Origin: a virus
DNA: 64,000 nucleotides
Virus record (IMG/VR): IMGVR_UViG_3300021376_000023
Span: 1-64,000 of that record
Reading direction: 5' to 3' (one strand)
Shown here: one piece after another, positions 20,990-29,200 of the stretch
How positions within the stretch are numbered: position 1 is the first letter of the stretch
Layout: every line of letters begins with the position of its first letter
Position numbers and translations under genes: made by a program
Notes under the pieces: generated by a model
What the model was told of the DNA's origin: nothing
The model's input: the letters and a program-made list of their open reading frames with translations, nothing else
Databases searched by the model: none

Positions 20990-21271
20990 ATGACTAAGAG
21001 AAAAGAGTATGATGCTGTTCTCAATAAAATTGTTAATACCTCTAAAGTGGTGTCTAGAGGACAAAGGGTACCAGTTATAGAACTTACTTTTAAGCCAGAT
21101 GGTTATAGAAAAGATGGACACTTGGTTTATGTAGATTATAGGTGTGCTAAAGAGCTTATTGAGAAATTAAACGATCAAGTAAGAGAGATAGAAACAACCT
21201 ATTATCCTTATGAGCTGTTTAATAGAATAAATAATAGAGTCCATGAAGGACTCAAAGATCAAGAAGGGTAG
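20990..21271 (+). CDS. Unknown protein, 93 aa
   Basis: MTKRKEYDAVLNKIVNTSKV, then VPVIELTFKPDGYR and a helical C-terminus. Soluble, no motif. The following gene starts within its last 29 nt. Confidence 0.6.
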   Translation: MTKRKEYDAVLNKIVNTSKVVSRGQRVPVIELTFKPDGYRKDGHLVYVDYRCAKELIEKLNDQVREIETTYYPYELFNRINNRVHEGLKDQEG

Positions 21272-21461
21272 CCTTGAAGAGCTATTCTATTTAATCTACG
21301 ATAAAGAACCAGAACTATCGTCTGAGAGTAGTATTGCTTGTGAGAAGTTTAAGTCTACTATGGAGTTGGTTAATTTTAATACTGATCTGTATGATGCACT
21401 TCATGGAAAGGATGGTTGGCATTATAACCTTTTGACTGGTAAATTAGAAAGAAGAGTTTAA
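21243..21461 (+). CDS. Unknown protein, 72 aa
   Basis: Acidic and helical (SLEELFYLIYDKEPELSSES, then KDGWHYNLLTGKLERRV). It overlaps the upstream gene by 29 nt and precedes a tRNA-Arg gene. No family recognised. Confidence 0.55.
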   Translation: MKDSKIKKGSLEELFYLIYDKEPELSSESSIACEKFKSTMELVNFNTDLYDALHGKDGWHYNLLTGKLERRV

Positions 21462-21473
21462 CCTTAATCTGTT

Positions 21474-21547
21474 GCACCTGTAGCTCAGTTGGATAGAGCA
21501 GCAGATTTCTAATCTGCGGGTCACAGGTTCGAACCCTGTCAGGTGCG
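21474..21547 (+). tRNA. tRNA-Arg (anticodon TCT)
   Basis: Regular cloverleaf: acceptor GCACCTG/CAGGTGC, D-arm GCTCAGTTGGATAGAGC, anticodon stem GCAGA/TCTGC with loop TTTCTAA, T-loop TTCGAAC. The next start codon is 8 nt downstream. It reads AGA, common in AT-rich phage genes. Confidence 0.93.
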
Positions 21548-21555
21548 AATAATTT

Positions 21556-21834
21556 ATGAAAGTAAAATATAACAACAAAGATGTTGAATTTACCCCGCTA
21601 TTACAAGTGTTGCAGGTAAAAAAAGATTTATTATTTGCAGTAGAACCTTTAAAGAAAAAGATTAGCGTCGACCCAACTACTACTGCTGCAATAATGTTTA
21701 ATGTATTAGGGTTTTATGTTCAGTTATTACAAGATAATGAACAAATAGAATTTGTTGCAGATGTACAGAGGGAATTAAAAGAAATGATTGAAACAGGTTT
21801 TGATAGATTTGATAGAGGTGAGAAGATAAAATAA
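21556..21834 (+). CDS. Unknown protein, 92 aa
   Basis: MKVKYNNKDVEFTPLLQVLQ, then a helical body with ELKEMIETGFDRFDRGEK. It begins 8 nt after tRNA-Arg, with no promoter box or Shine-Dalgarno of its own, so it may rely on tRNA 3'-end processing. Function unknown. Confidence 0.6.
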   Translation: MKVKYNNKDVEFTPLLQVLQVKKDLLFAVEPLKKKISVDPTTTAAIMFNVLGFYVQLLQDNEQIEFVADVQRELKEMIETGFDRFDRGEKIK

Positions 21835-21835
21835 C

Positions 21836-21912
21836 ATGCTGGGTAGACCTTTTAGTGCTTTCGAGTCTTTGGGATAATTAAAGGAAAAGTACGTCAAATT
21901 ATCCACCAGCAT
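21836..21912 (+). ncRNA. tRNA-like three-arm RNA element, 77 nt
   Basis: A 7-bp closing stem ATGCTGG/CCAGCAT encloses a D-arm-like stem AGAC/GTCT and an 8-bp stem GGATAATT/AATTATCC with a 17-nt loop. It has no recognisable T-arm or TTCRA loop. It sits between a gene and tRNA-Thr, so it might be a degenerate tRNA, a processing element or a new small RNA. Confidence 0.4.
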
Positions 21913-21915
21913 TAT

Positions 21916-21996
21916 GCCGGGGTGCCAGAGTGGTCAAATGGACCTGATTTGTAATCAGGCGCGAAAGCTACGCAGGTTCAAATCCTGTCCCCGGCC
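21916..21996 (+). tRNA. t​RNA with Thr anticodon TGT and enlarged variable region
   Basis: Acceptor GCCGGGG/CCCCGGC, anticodon stem CCTGA/TCAGG with loop TTTGTAA, T-arm GCAGG TTCAAAT CCTGT. The variable region is 12 nt (CGCGAAAGCTAC), and the D-arm (TGCCAGAGTGGTCAAATGGA) resembles serine or leucine class II tRNAs. By anticodon it reads ACA; its charging identity is uncertain. Confidence 0.85.
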
Positions 21997-22000
21997 CATT

Positions 22001-22073
22001 TGCCAGGTGGTGCAATTGGTAGCACAGCAGACTTTGGATCTGCATGTTCTAGGTTCGAGTCCTAGCCTGGCAG
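22001..22073 (+). tRNA. tRNA-Gln (anticodon TTG)
   Basis: Regular 73-nt cloverleaf: acceptor TGCCAGG/CCTGGCA, discriminator G, anticodon stem GCAGA/TCTGC with loop CTTTGGA, T-loop TTCGAGT. It is only 4 nt after tRNA-Thr. Confidence 0.92.
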
Positions 22074-22136
22074 TGCTATATGGCTCATTTATTATTTTTA
22101 GCAATAAATTACTTTAGAATTATTATATACTATTGA

Positions 22137-22144
22137 CATAAATA
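22137..22144 (+). promoter_or_regulatory. Late-type promoter box CATAAATA
   Basis: CATAAATA, then 5 nt (ATATT) to the ATG at 22150. Confidence 0.55.
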
Positions 22145-22149
22145 ATATT

Positions 22150-22368
22150 ATGCCCGTAACAGTCACAAAAGTAGACACATTTCAAGCAAAATTAAATAGT
22201 GCTTTATTCAATCTAACTCAAGCAGATCCAACAACATATCCTGCAGTAACGTCTATGAGAATTGATGGTCCAGATACTTCTAATGCATTTACAGGTACAA
22301 CATTTGAATCGATCACGGCTTACTATATCTTTGATCAGTACGCATTAAGAACTAGAAATTCTCCGTAA
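22150..22368 (+). CDS. Small late protein, 72 aa
   Basis: MPVTVTKVDTFQAKLNSALF, then FTGTTFESITAYYIFDQYAL. Soluble and Thr-rich. The late box suggests a virion or assembly protein, but no family is recognised. Confidence 0.55.
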   Translation: MPVTVTKVDTFQAKLNSALFNLTQADPTTYPAVTSMRIDGPDTSNAFTGTTFESITAYYIFDQYALRTRNSP

Positions 22369-22396
22369 CGCCATTTAAAAACGACTAAATATTCTT

Positions 22397-23068
22397 ATGT
22401 TTTCAATAGCCGACTTATGGGCTAATACAGAGACTACAAACCATATTGTAGCGTTAGCAATTGCTTTTATTACGGGTGTATTAAGCCCGATTATAGCCTC
22501 CTGGGCTAAGGCAAGATTTTCTTTTAAGAAGGTAGAAATAGAAGAAGAAGAAACAGATGAGATTTTAAAAATGTTAAACGCAAATGAATTAGTAGATGAA
22601 AGAATAGAAAATATAAGAGCAGATTATGATTTCGATAGAGTGTGGATTGCACAATTTCACAACGGTGGTTCTTTTTATCCTTCAGATAAAGTTTTAAATA
22701 AATTTCAAAAGTTTAGCTTAACTTATGAGGCATGTAAAAATAATATTTCAAGTGAGTTAAGTACAGTGCAAAATGTACCGGTAACTGTCTTTACCTCTAT
22801 ATTAAGAAAAGTTAAAGAAGATGGCTATTTTGGAATTGATAATGTATCTGATGCAGTAGATACGAGTATGTCATTAAAGCCGTTTTGGTGTGAACGGGGT
22901 GTGAAGAGTTTTGTGATAGTTGCAATAAAAAGTTTAGATAAGAAGTTTTTAGGAATTATGGTCGTAGATATGGTAACACAGGTTAGACCGTTTTCTGAAG
23001 AAATTATTAAAAATCTTATTGTCGAATCCAAAATACTTGGAGGATACTTGGTACGAGAAAATACGTAG
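22397..23068 (+). CDS. Membrane-anchored GAF-like protein, 223 aa
   Basis: One membrane helix near residues 15-36 (IVALAIAFITGVLSPIIASW) is followed by a charged linker and a domain with RVWIAQFHNGGSFYPSDK, a pattern typical of GAF-like sensor domains in bacteria and phages, ending in strand-helix elements (KSFVIVAIKSLDKKFLGIMV). It may sense a small ligand at the membrane. No output domain is seen. Confidence 0.6.
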   Translation: MFSIADLWANTETTNHIVALAIAFITGVLSPIIASWAKARFSFKKVEIEEEETDEILKMLNANELVDERIENIRADYDFDRVWIAQFHNGGSFYPSDKVLNKFQKFSLTYEACKNNISSELSTVQNVPVTVFTSILRKVKEDGYFGIDNVSDAVDTSMSLKPFWCERGVKSFVIVAIKSLDKKFLGIMVVDMVTQVRPFSEEIIKNLIVESKILGGYLVRENT

Positions 23069-23076
23069 ATATAGTT

Positions 23077-23082
23077 TATAAT
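23077..23082 (+). promoter_or_regulatory. Extended -10 box, leaderless spacing
   Basis: TATAAT is followed by 6 nt and the ATG at 23089. No good -35 is visible at 16-17 nt. Confidence 0.4.
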
Positions 23083-23088
23083 AAAAGA

Positions 23089-23277
23089 ATGAGGCGTCGT
23101 AATTATTTTTACCGAACGCATGAAGAGGATTATAATTCATTGGCCCGGGATGCAGCCGAGCTTTATGTTTTTAGAAAAAGTTTACTTGAAGCACAATTAT
23201 GTTCTAAGAGATTAATTTTATTTCTTGTAACCAGTGGGCTAATTAGTATCTCACTTCTACTTACATTAATGTTTTAA
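23089..23277 (+). CDS. Small C-terminally anchored membrane protein, 62 aa
   Basis: A basic N-terminus (MRRRNYFYRTHEED), a helix (LARDAAELYVFRKSLLEAQL) and a C-terminal membrane span (LILFLVTSGLISISLLLTLM). Function unknown. Confidence 0.55.
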   Translation: MRRRNYFYRTHEEDYNSLARDAAELYVFRKSLLEAQLCSKRLILFLVTSGLISISLLLTLMF

Positions 23278-23546
23278 TGCATGTTTTACTTCGTCTAAAA
23301 ATTGAGGAGAAAAGTAACAATTGCCCCTATACTCCTCAATCGGTGAGTGATATCACTGAATCTATTAAAGAGGCCGTATTAAGACTTAAGATTAAAAACC
23401 CTCTTTTTGAGACGCTAGTCAAATTAGAAAAAAATAAAGTCACATATTGTCAGTTTAAAATGTCACCGACTGTGTGGAGATTTTTTCTCGCAGCCTTCGG
23501 TTCAGTTGAGACTATTGAAAGAGACTACGAAATATATTTAGTTTAA
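23277..23546 (+). CDS. Unknown protein, 89 aa
   Basis: Its ATG shares one base with the upstream TAA. Helical N-terminal half (VSDITESIKEAVLRLKIKNP) and a strand-rich C-terminal half ending IERDYEIYLV. No motif recognised. Confidence 0.6.
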   Translation: MHVLLRLKIEEKSNNCPYTPQSVSDITESIKEAVLRLKIKNPLFETLVKLEKNKVTYCQFKMSPTVWRFFLAAFGSVETIERDYEIYLV

Positions 23547-23583
23547 CCTTGCTTTTTCGTTTCATAACTTATAATATAACCAG

Positions 23584-23742
23584 ATGAGAGAGCTAATTGT
23601 ACAAATCTTTTTTCTTGGAATTGCGATTGGTTTTTCTTTATATTTTTATTATGCTTGGCAAATTTCTAAAAAAGACGATCTTTCTTCTACCCGTAGTAGG
23701 AAAAGTGGTGGAGGCGCTAAAAAGCGTTCCAACAAAAAGTGA
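23584..23742 (+). CDS. 52-aa membrane protein with basic tail
   Basis: One hydrophobic helix (LIVQIFFLGIAIGFSLYFYY) and a Ser/Lys/Arg/Gly tail (STRSRKSGGGAKKRSNKK). TATAAT lies 8 nt before the ATG. It is preferable to a longer frame in this region that runs through the tRNA at 23814. Confidence 0.55.
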   Translation: MRELIVQIFFLGIAIGFSLYFYYAWQISKKDDLSSTRSRKSGGGAKKRSNKK

Positions 23743-23813
23743 GGTTTGGGGTTATCCTTTTTTCTTTTATGAAAGAAAACCCCGCTTATTTTCGAATATG
23801 ATACCGGGCATTT

Positions 23814-23904
23814 GGCCCGGTAGTTTAATGGTAAAACAGCAGACTTATACTCTGTATTATCGCCAGATTAGCGTAAAATGTAGGTTCGACTCCTACCCGG
23901 GCTA
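23814..23904 (+). tRNA. tRNA with Ile anticodon TAT and 24-nt variable arm
   Basis: Acceptor GGCCCGG/CCGGGCT, T8, A9, D-arm GTTT...AAAC, anticodon stem GCAGA/TCTGT with loop CTTATAC, T-arm GTAGG TTCGACT CCTAC. Between positions 43 and 49 there are 24 nt (23856..23879) able to pair as CGC CAGATTA GCG. A long arm is not expected for isoleucine. By anticodon it reads AUA. A gene starts 4 nt downstream. Confidence 0.82.
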
Positions 23905-23908
23905 GTGT

Positions 23909-24703
23909 ATGATTATAGATTGCTTTACATACAATAATGAAGAGGAGATGCTCAATTTTAGACTTCATGAATTAAATCACGTAGTAGACAAATTTGTTTT
24001 ATTGGAAAGCCCTTACTACCATCAAGGCGGTTTAAAACAGAATACCTTTGAAAAGCATAAAGTGAAGTTTATACAATTTAAAAATAAGATTGTACATATC
24101 GTTCATACTGCCAAGCCTCATCCCAATCCCTGGATTAATGAAAAGAATTTAAGAAATGTTGCTACAACCGGTTTAAAGTATATTAAACCGAGTTCTACTG
24201 ATTATGTAGGTATATCAGATATTGATGAGATACCTGACCCTCTTGCTCTTGAAAAGTTAAAAGAGATAAAGCCTAAGATTTTACTTGGTTTTATGCATAA
24301 TTTTTATTACTATAATATTAATTGTAGGAAGAGAAATAAGTGGTTTGGTTCTGTATTTGGAGATTTAGATAGTATATATTACCATTTTAATAATGATTTT
24401 AATGAGCTAAGACATGCATTAAAACGGGGAGATTCAAATTTAAAAGTGGCGGGGCTCAAAACATTTTCTGCAGGGGGTTGGCATTTTTCTTATTTTGGTA
24501 CTTTAGATAAAATAATAGAGAAATTAGAAAGCTTTACTCATTCTGAATATAATAAATCTGAGTATAAGAACAAAGACAATATTATAAAGGCTATTAGAGA
24601 AGGTAAAGATTTGTTTAACCGGGGTGGAAATGAAGATTTGAATATAATAACAGAAACTTACCTTCCAAAGTACACTAATTTGTTGCCAAATATATTTGTA
24701 TAA
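23909..24703 (+). CDS. GT17-like glycosyltransferase, 264 aa
   Basis: IIDCFTYNNEEEMLNFRLHE at the N-terminus, GISDIDEIPDP (DxD at 104-106) and GGWHFSYFG followed by KLESFTHSEYN match the glycosyltransferase family 17 pattern (beta-1,4-mannosyl-glycoprotein GlcNAc-transferase type). Soluble and full length. Its ATG is 4 nt after the tRNA at 23814. Probably glycosylates phage or host glycans. Confidence 0.85.
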   Translation: MIIDCFTYNNEEEMLNFRLHELNHVVDKFVLLESPYYHQGGLKQNTFEKHKVKFIQFKNKIVHIVHTAKPHPNPWINEKNLRNVATTGLKYIKPSSTDYVGISDIDEIPDPLALEKLKEIKPKILLGFMHNFYYYNINCRKRNKWFGSVFGDLDSIYYHFNNDFNELRHALKRGDSNLKVAGLKTFSAGGWHFSYFGTLDKIIEKLESFTHSEYNKSEYKNKDNIIKAIREGKDLFNRGGNEDLNIITETYLPKYTNLLPNIFV

Positions 24704-24740
24704 ACAGTTGATAACTGAATTTTTATTATAAAATTAAACT

Positions 24741-24887
24741 ATGGCCGGTAAAGGAAGTAAGCCAAGAAATTGTTTTAGCAAGGAGTTTAAAAGAAACTTC
24801 GACGATATAAACTGGGTAACTAAAGAAGGTAAAGAGATTAGAAACTATAAAGAAAAGAAAGGGAAGAAAATTTACAAATACCCATGA
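24741..24887 (+). CDS. Small basic protein, 48 aa
   Basis: MAGKGSKPRNCFSKEFKRNF, then Lys-rich sequence. GKGSKPR openings are common in short phage proteins. A TAAAAT box lies 6 nt before the ATG with TTGATA 15 nt upstream. It overlaps the next start by 4 nt. Confidence 0.6.
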   Translation: MAGKGSKPRNCFSKEFKRNFDDINWVTKEGKEIRNYKEKKGKKIYKYP

Positions 24888-25174
24888 AATTTGACGTTGA
24901 AGAGCTTATTGGAAAATTGGAGGTGTTAAATAATACCTACCTTTGGTCAATTCAAGAGGCTAAAAAAATTGTTGAGGAGACGGAGAAGCTTATTAGCTCT
25001 AAAGACCCTAACAGATTTTCTAAAATAGATAAGCTTAGAAATAAATTTTTAGAGCTTCAAACCCGTCATATTAACGATAAAACATATTACAATAAGCTTA
25101 TAGCACAATCTCGGTCTTACTTCCTGAAGAAGTATAATACTGACATAATTAAACTACTAGGAGATGAGGAATGA
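24884..25174 (+). CDS. Helical protein, 96 aa
   Basis: Coiled-coil-like throughout (DVEELIGKLEVLNNTYLWSI, then AKKIVEETEKLISS). ATGA overlap with the upstream gene and 4-nt overlap with the next one. Function unknown. Confidence 0.55.
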   Translation: MKFDVEELIGKLEVLNNTYLWSIQEAKKIVEETEKLISSKDPNRFSKIDKLRNKFLELQTRHINDKTYYNKLIAQSRSYFLKKYNTDIIKLLGDEE

Positions 25175-25353
25175 GAAAGCTGAGTAAAAAAGAAATTAGA
25201 AGATTAGAAGAAGAAGGTAGATTGCGTGATTTAGTAGAGATTTGGGTTGACCGTCACAATCATAAACTCGAACTTCTTCGTACTTTTACCAGTCTTGTTG
25301 CAGCTATAGCATCTTCTGTTGTCCTATTAAAATTACTTCATATTATAAATTGA
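25171..25353 (+). CDS. Small C-terminally anchored membrane protein, 60 aa
   Basis: A highly charged N-terminal helix (MRKLSKKEIRRLEEEGRLRD) and a C-terminal membrane segment (LVAAIASSVVLLKLLHII). Overlaps both neighbours by 4 nt. Function unknown. Confidence 0.55.
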   Translation: MRKLSKKEIRRLEEEGRLRDLVEIWVDRHNHKLELLRTFTSLVAAIASSVVLLKLLHIIN

Positions 25354-25751
25354 AAGTCTTCAATAAGATTAAAGAAGTAAGTTATGCTCTTTTAAATGAG
25401 CATCCTAGTTCTCATAGATGTCGTCATTTTAGTTTTATATTGGATGGTAATAAGATACTAAAAATAGGGTTTAATAGAAGCAAAACCCATCCTAGGAACC
25501 TTCTTTATAATTATAAAAATAGACGAGGTGAATTTATGGCCGATCAAATTGGTATACATAGTGAGATGGATGCGGTTATTAAGTTAGGGGCGACTGATTG
25601 TTCTGGATTATCAATTGTTAATACTAGAATTAATAGAAATAATGAGCTAGATATGAGCAAACCTTGTAGCGGTTGTTTACATATGTTAAGAAGTTTAAAT
25701 TTTAACAATATCTATTATTTTGATTATAGTAAGCTTTTCAAAAAACTTTAA
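25350..25751 (+). CDS. Cytidine-deaminase-fold protein, 133 aa
   Basis: TTG start overlapping the upstream TGA. Zinc and catalytic motifs HSE (70-72, Glu as proton shuttle) and PCSGC (C106, C109) are those of cytidine/deoxycytidylate deaminases. The surrounding sequence differs from the dCMP deaminase at 47489. Substrate could be a nucleoside, nucleotide or nucleic acid. Confidence 0.75.
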   Translation: MKVFNKIKEVSYALLNEHPSSHRCRHFSFILDGNKILKIGFNRSKTHPRNLLYNYKNRRGEFMADQIGIHSEMDAVIKLGATDCSGLSIVNTRINRNNELDMSKPCSGCLHMLRSLNFNNIYYFDYSKLFKKL

Positions 25752-25754
25752 TAG

Positions 25755-26225
25755 TTAATCTTCGCCAGTAATTAAAGGTGCCGGCTTTACATTTGGATCT
25801 ATGGGTGCGGCTGTTTTATGTGATAATGATTCGTCACTGTTTTCTTGTGCTCCTGTTACTGATGTTTCTTGCAAGTCCCATTTAAGTGTATTAGAGTTCC
25901 ATGAATAATGACTAACGTCATCTGGTATAGGTAATATATGTTCCCACTTACATGTTTCTTTATTTAAAACTAAATCTCGATGAGGTTTAGGAGGTATAAA
26001 TGCATCCAAAGATTCATCATATGAATCTCCAATAGCAGCAAATTTTTTTCTAATAATATTATTATAGCTAGTTTTAATCCATTTTTCCCCGCCAAAATTA
26101 TCTCTACAGAATTTTTTACCTATTTCTTCATTTTCTTTATTTGTATTATCTATAGTATCTTTATCGGCTATAGCCAAAACTCTAACTACAATATTTTCTT
26201 TATTAATTTCTGCGTAGTGTGCCAT
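25755..26225 (-). CDS. Phage fibre-associated protein of the MAHYAEI type, 156 aa
   Basis: MAHYAEINKENIVVRVLAIA, KWIKTSYNNIIRKKFAAIGD and FIPPKPHRDLVLNKETCKWE form a pattern widespread in marine myophages, normally located next to fibre genes. Role unknown, probably structural or assembly. The stop is followed by convergent genes. Confidence 0.7.
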   Translation of the reverse strand: MAHYAEINKENIVVRVLAIADKDTIDNTNKENEEIGKKFCRDNFGGEKWIKTSYNNIIRKKFAAIGDSYDESLDAFIPPKPHRDLVLNKETCKWEHILPIPDDVSHYSWNSNTLKWDLQETSVTGAQENSDESLSHKTAAPIDPNVKPAPLITGED

Positions 26226-26226
26226 A

Positions 26227-29200
26227 TTATCTCACAAATATATTTACAAATTGTATAGCATGACATTCAGTGCCTGCCTGAAACCCGGGGCCACATATAG
26301 ATGCACCAGTACTAAACCCTGTCCAACCTTGATGACCACTCCAATTCCACGTAAACATTCTGTTTGAGTCATTACTTAATCCGTTAGTTTGGGTATCTGG
26401 CCAAAGTGCATTATTATAGGTATAGATTGGCGATCCACCTGCCCATAAATTTGGGTATCTAGAATATGTTAGTGGTAAGATAGCTATTGTTGTTGAGTCT
26501 GGAGCACGACCAACTGGATTATTAAAACTAAATCCACAGTTATTTGGATTGTTTAGTACAGATTGATCTTTTTCCGATAAAATTGGACAAAAATCAGCCC
26601 ATCCAAATACGTATCTACTCCCCGGACTTCTTAGATAAAAACTATCATTAAGCTGTACTCGGTTAATAATCATTTCCATATTATTCCAAGTATCTTCACC
26701 TTTAATACCGTGAATTACACCCGAAGGTAAATAACGAGGAACAAAATTACTAGTTACAGCAGCAAGGTTGGCTTGTCTCAAGCCTTCTTTATAGTTTCCG
26801 CCCCCAGCATTTGCAAACCATTGTGTGTGCCATTTTACTGTAACGCTGCTCCCGGCGCCCTCTCTTCCAACAGCAACTAACACCCATCCACCTCCAAAAC
26901 TTGTCATGTCACAATAAATTGACGTGGGCTCTCCGTCAACCCATAAGAAATAATCTCCACTTGGAGCCCCTGGTCTAGCTGCTAAAATTTCCCTTGCATT
27001 ATTTGCAGGATTTTCAATAGTACCAAGAAGTCCTCTGCTCTTATTATTAGTATACTTATACCTTACAATCACTATACCCTTTCCACCGTTTCCACCCGTA
27101 CTATAAGCGTGCGTCCCTCCACCGCCACCACCGCCTGTATTTGCTGCACCATTTCCCCCCCGTATACTAGATCCACTGTACCCGGCCTCACCAGAACTAT
27201 CCCACATCCACCTCCAGTTAGAGTTAGGGCTTGAGTAATTTATCTGACTGCTTCCGCTTTGTCCACCTGCTCCACCCTGGCTACCATAACTATCATCAAA
27301 CCTACTCCCTCCACCGCCTCCGCCCATTCCTGCAGGCCCAGATCCCGGTCCAGTATAGTTTGCCGCTCCTCCTCCACCTCCAAAACATTTCTCAATTCCT
27401 AGAATATAAGAATAATACCCATCCCCCCCTATACCAGACTGAATACTCGCTCGACCATTTGCAAGTGAATTTCCATCAGTGGTAGGAGAATTAAAAGATG
27501 CTCCCCCACCAGAACCTCCATAATAATCTACTGTACCTGCAGAAGCCCCTCCAGAAGTACCCTGACCGGCAATATTTTTACCCCCATATCTTATACCCAC
27601 TACATTATGGGTGGCAGAGGCCCCTCCCCCGGAACCACCTCTAGTTGGATTTGGACCAATATATCTTTCCCCGCTTGTCCCGGTAGATCTATAATGCCCG
27701 CTTTGAGCGCCGCCACCCCCTCTTGCCTGTATAATTTGTTGATTAGAATTTATAAATTGCCATGTACCAGGGGTTAGAAACTCGTGAATTGTATATTGAA
27801 CACCCCCTATAACTCTTTGATATATCCTATCACCACCGTGTGCACGCTGTACACCCTGATATCTCACTACAACAATACCAGAACCACCAAATCCTCCTCT
27901 ATTATTTGAGTTATAATGTGCACTTCCTCCACCACCACCTCCGGTGTTTTCCCCTGCATCACCTCCGGGTGTATTACCACCATCTCCCCCACCTGGACTA
28001 CCAACATTATATGCAGAGCCACCACCCTGGCCGCGCAAACCGCCCCCAGAGCCCCCACCTCCTCCGCCTATACCACCGTTTCCTGATTCTCTTGAATGTC
28101 CAGCGCCGCCTCCTCCTCCGGCCCAATAATAATTATCACCTGTTATGTTATTTAAGATGCCAGGGCCCCCATCTGATCTAGCTGTGGAATCAACGCCTTG
28201 ACCGCCTGCACCTCCTCCTCCACCAGAATAATACTGAGGTCCACCACGACCACCTCTAAATCCTTGACCTGCGGTCCCAGCGCCTCCATCTCTAAAAGAA
28301 GCACTACCATCACTGTACCCAGAAGCCCCTCCACCAGATCCTCCGGCACATCCTGCTGGGCCAGGATTATACTGGTAATATGAACTACCTCCCCGGCCAC
28401 CCCCTATAGCAGTAAAAGTAGCAAATTGTGAGTTGCCCCCGTTACCAGCGGCAATATTAAACTGATGGGTAGAACTTTGTTGGAATGTACCGCCTGCAGG
28501 TGCACCAGCACCCCCTGCTCCTACTACAACAGTATACGATTGACCAGCTATAATCGGTAATGTACCAGATAATACTCCACCGCCTCCGCCTCCACCACCC
28601 ATATCCATACCTCCACCGCCACCACCTGCTACAACCAGATAGTCTACGCTAGTTACATTAGTTTGACCAGCAGACAGAGGGGTTGTAAGATAGAGAAAAG
28701 AATCACCCCCAACACTACCTGTAGGAGGAGGGCCGTTATAAGGGCCAGGTGAACCGGCTCCACCGGCTCCTACAACTACTGTACAATTACCTGTTAAAAC
28801 AGTAGCACATTGATTTTCAATAACTCCACCGCCTCCGCCTCCACCACCCATATCCATACCTCCACCACCTCCACCTGCTACCACTGTATACCAAATTTTA
28901 TTTCCTCTAGAAGGATCAGTACCTAATTGTGTGATATTAAAAGTACCTGAATTTTCAAATACATGTACTCTATTATCTCCAATATCATATATAACATCAC
29001 CCCCGGTGGCAATCATTCCTTGAGGGAAAGTAATTCCTGATGTTATTGTCAATCTACTTCTATTAGGTAGTTCTTCTACTGTACACTCCCCTTGAATGGT
29101 TCTATTTCTAGCTGTTGCTCCATCTAAATTATCTCCATAACCATTTACCCACCAATTAGTTGTCATAAATTGATGTTGATTACTACCACCATACCTTCTC

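Noticed and set aside
23856-23879. An intron in the tRNA with anticodon TAT
   Set aside because: The extra 24 nt lie between the anticodon stem and the T-arm, not in the anticodon loop, and can form a variable arm.
23597-23905. A 102-codon plus-strand frame
   Set aside because: It runs through the tRNA at 23814 and overlaps the better-supported 52-aa membrane protein gene.
27231-28400. Open frames opposite and beside the glycine-rich adhesin
   Set aside because: They arise because Gly-codon repeats read in other frames give few stops; the products are Pro/His/Leu low-complexity and have no start signals.
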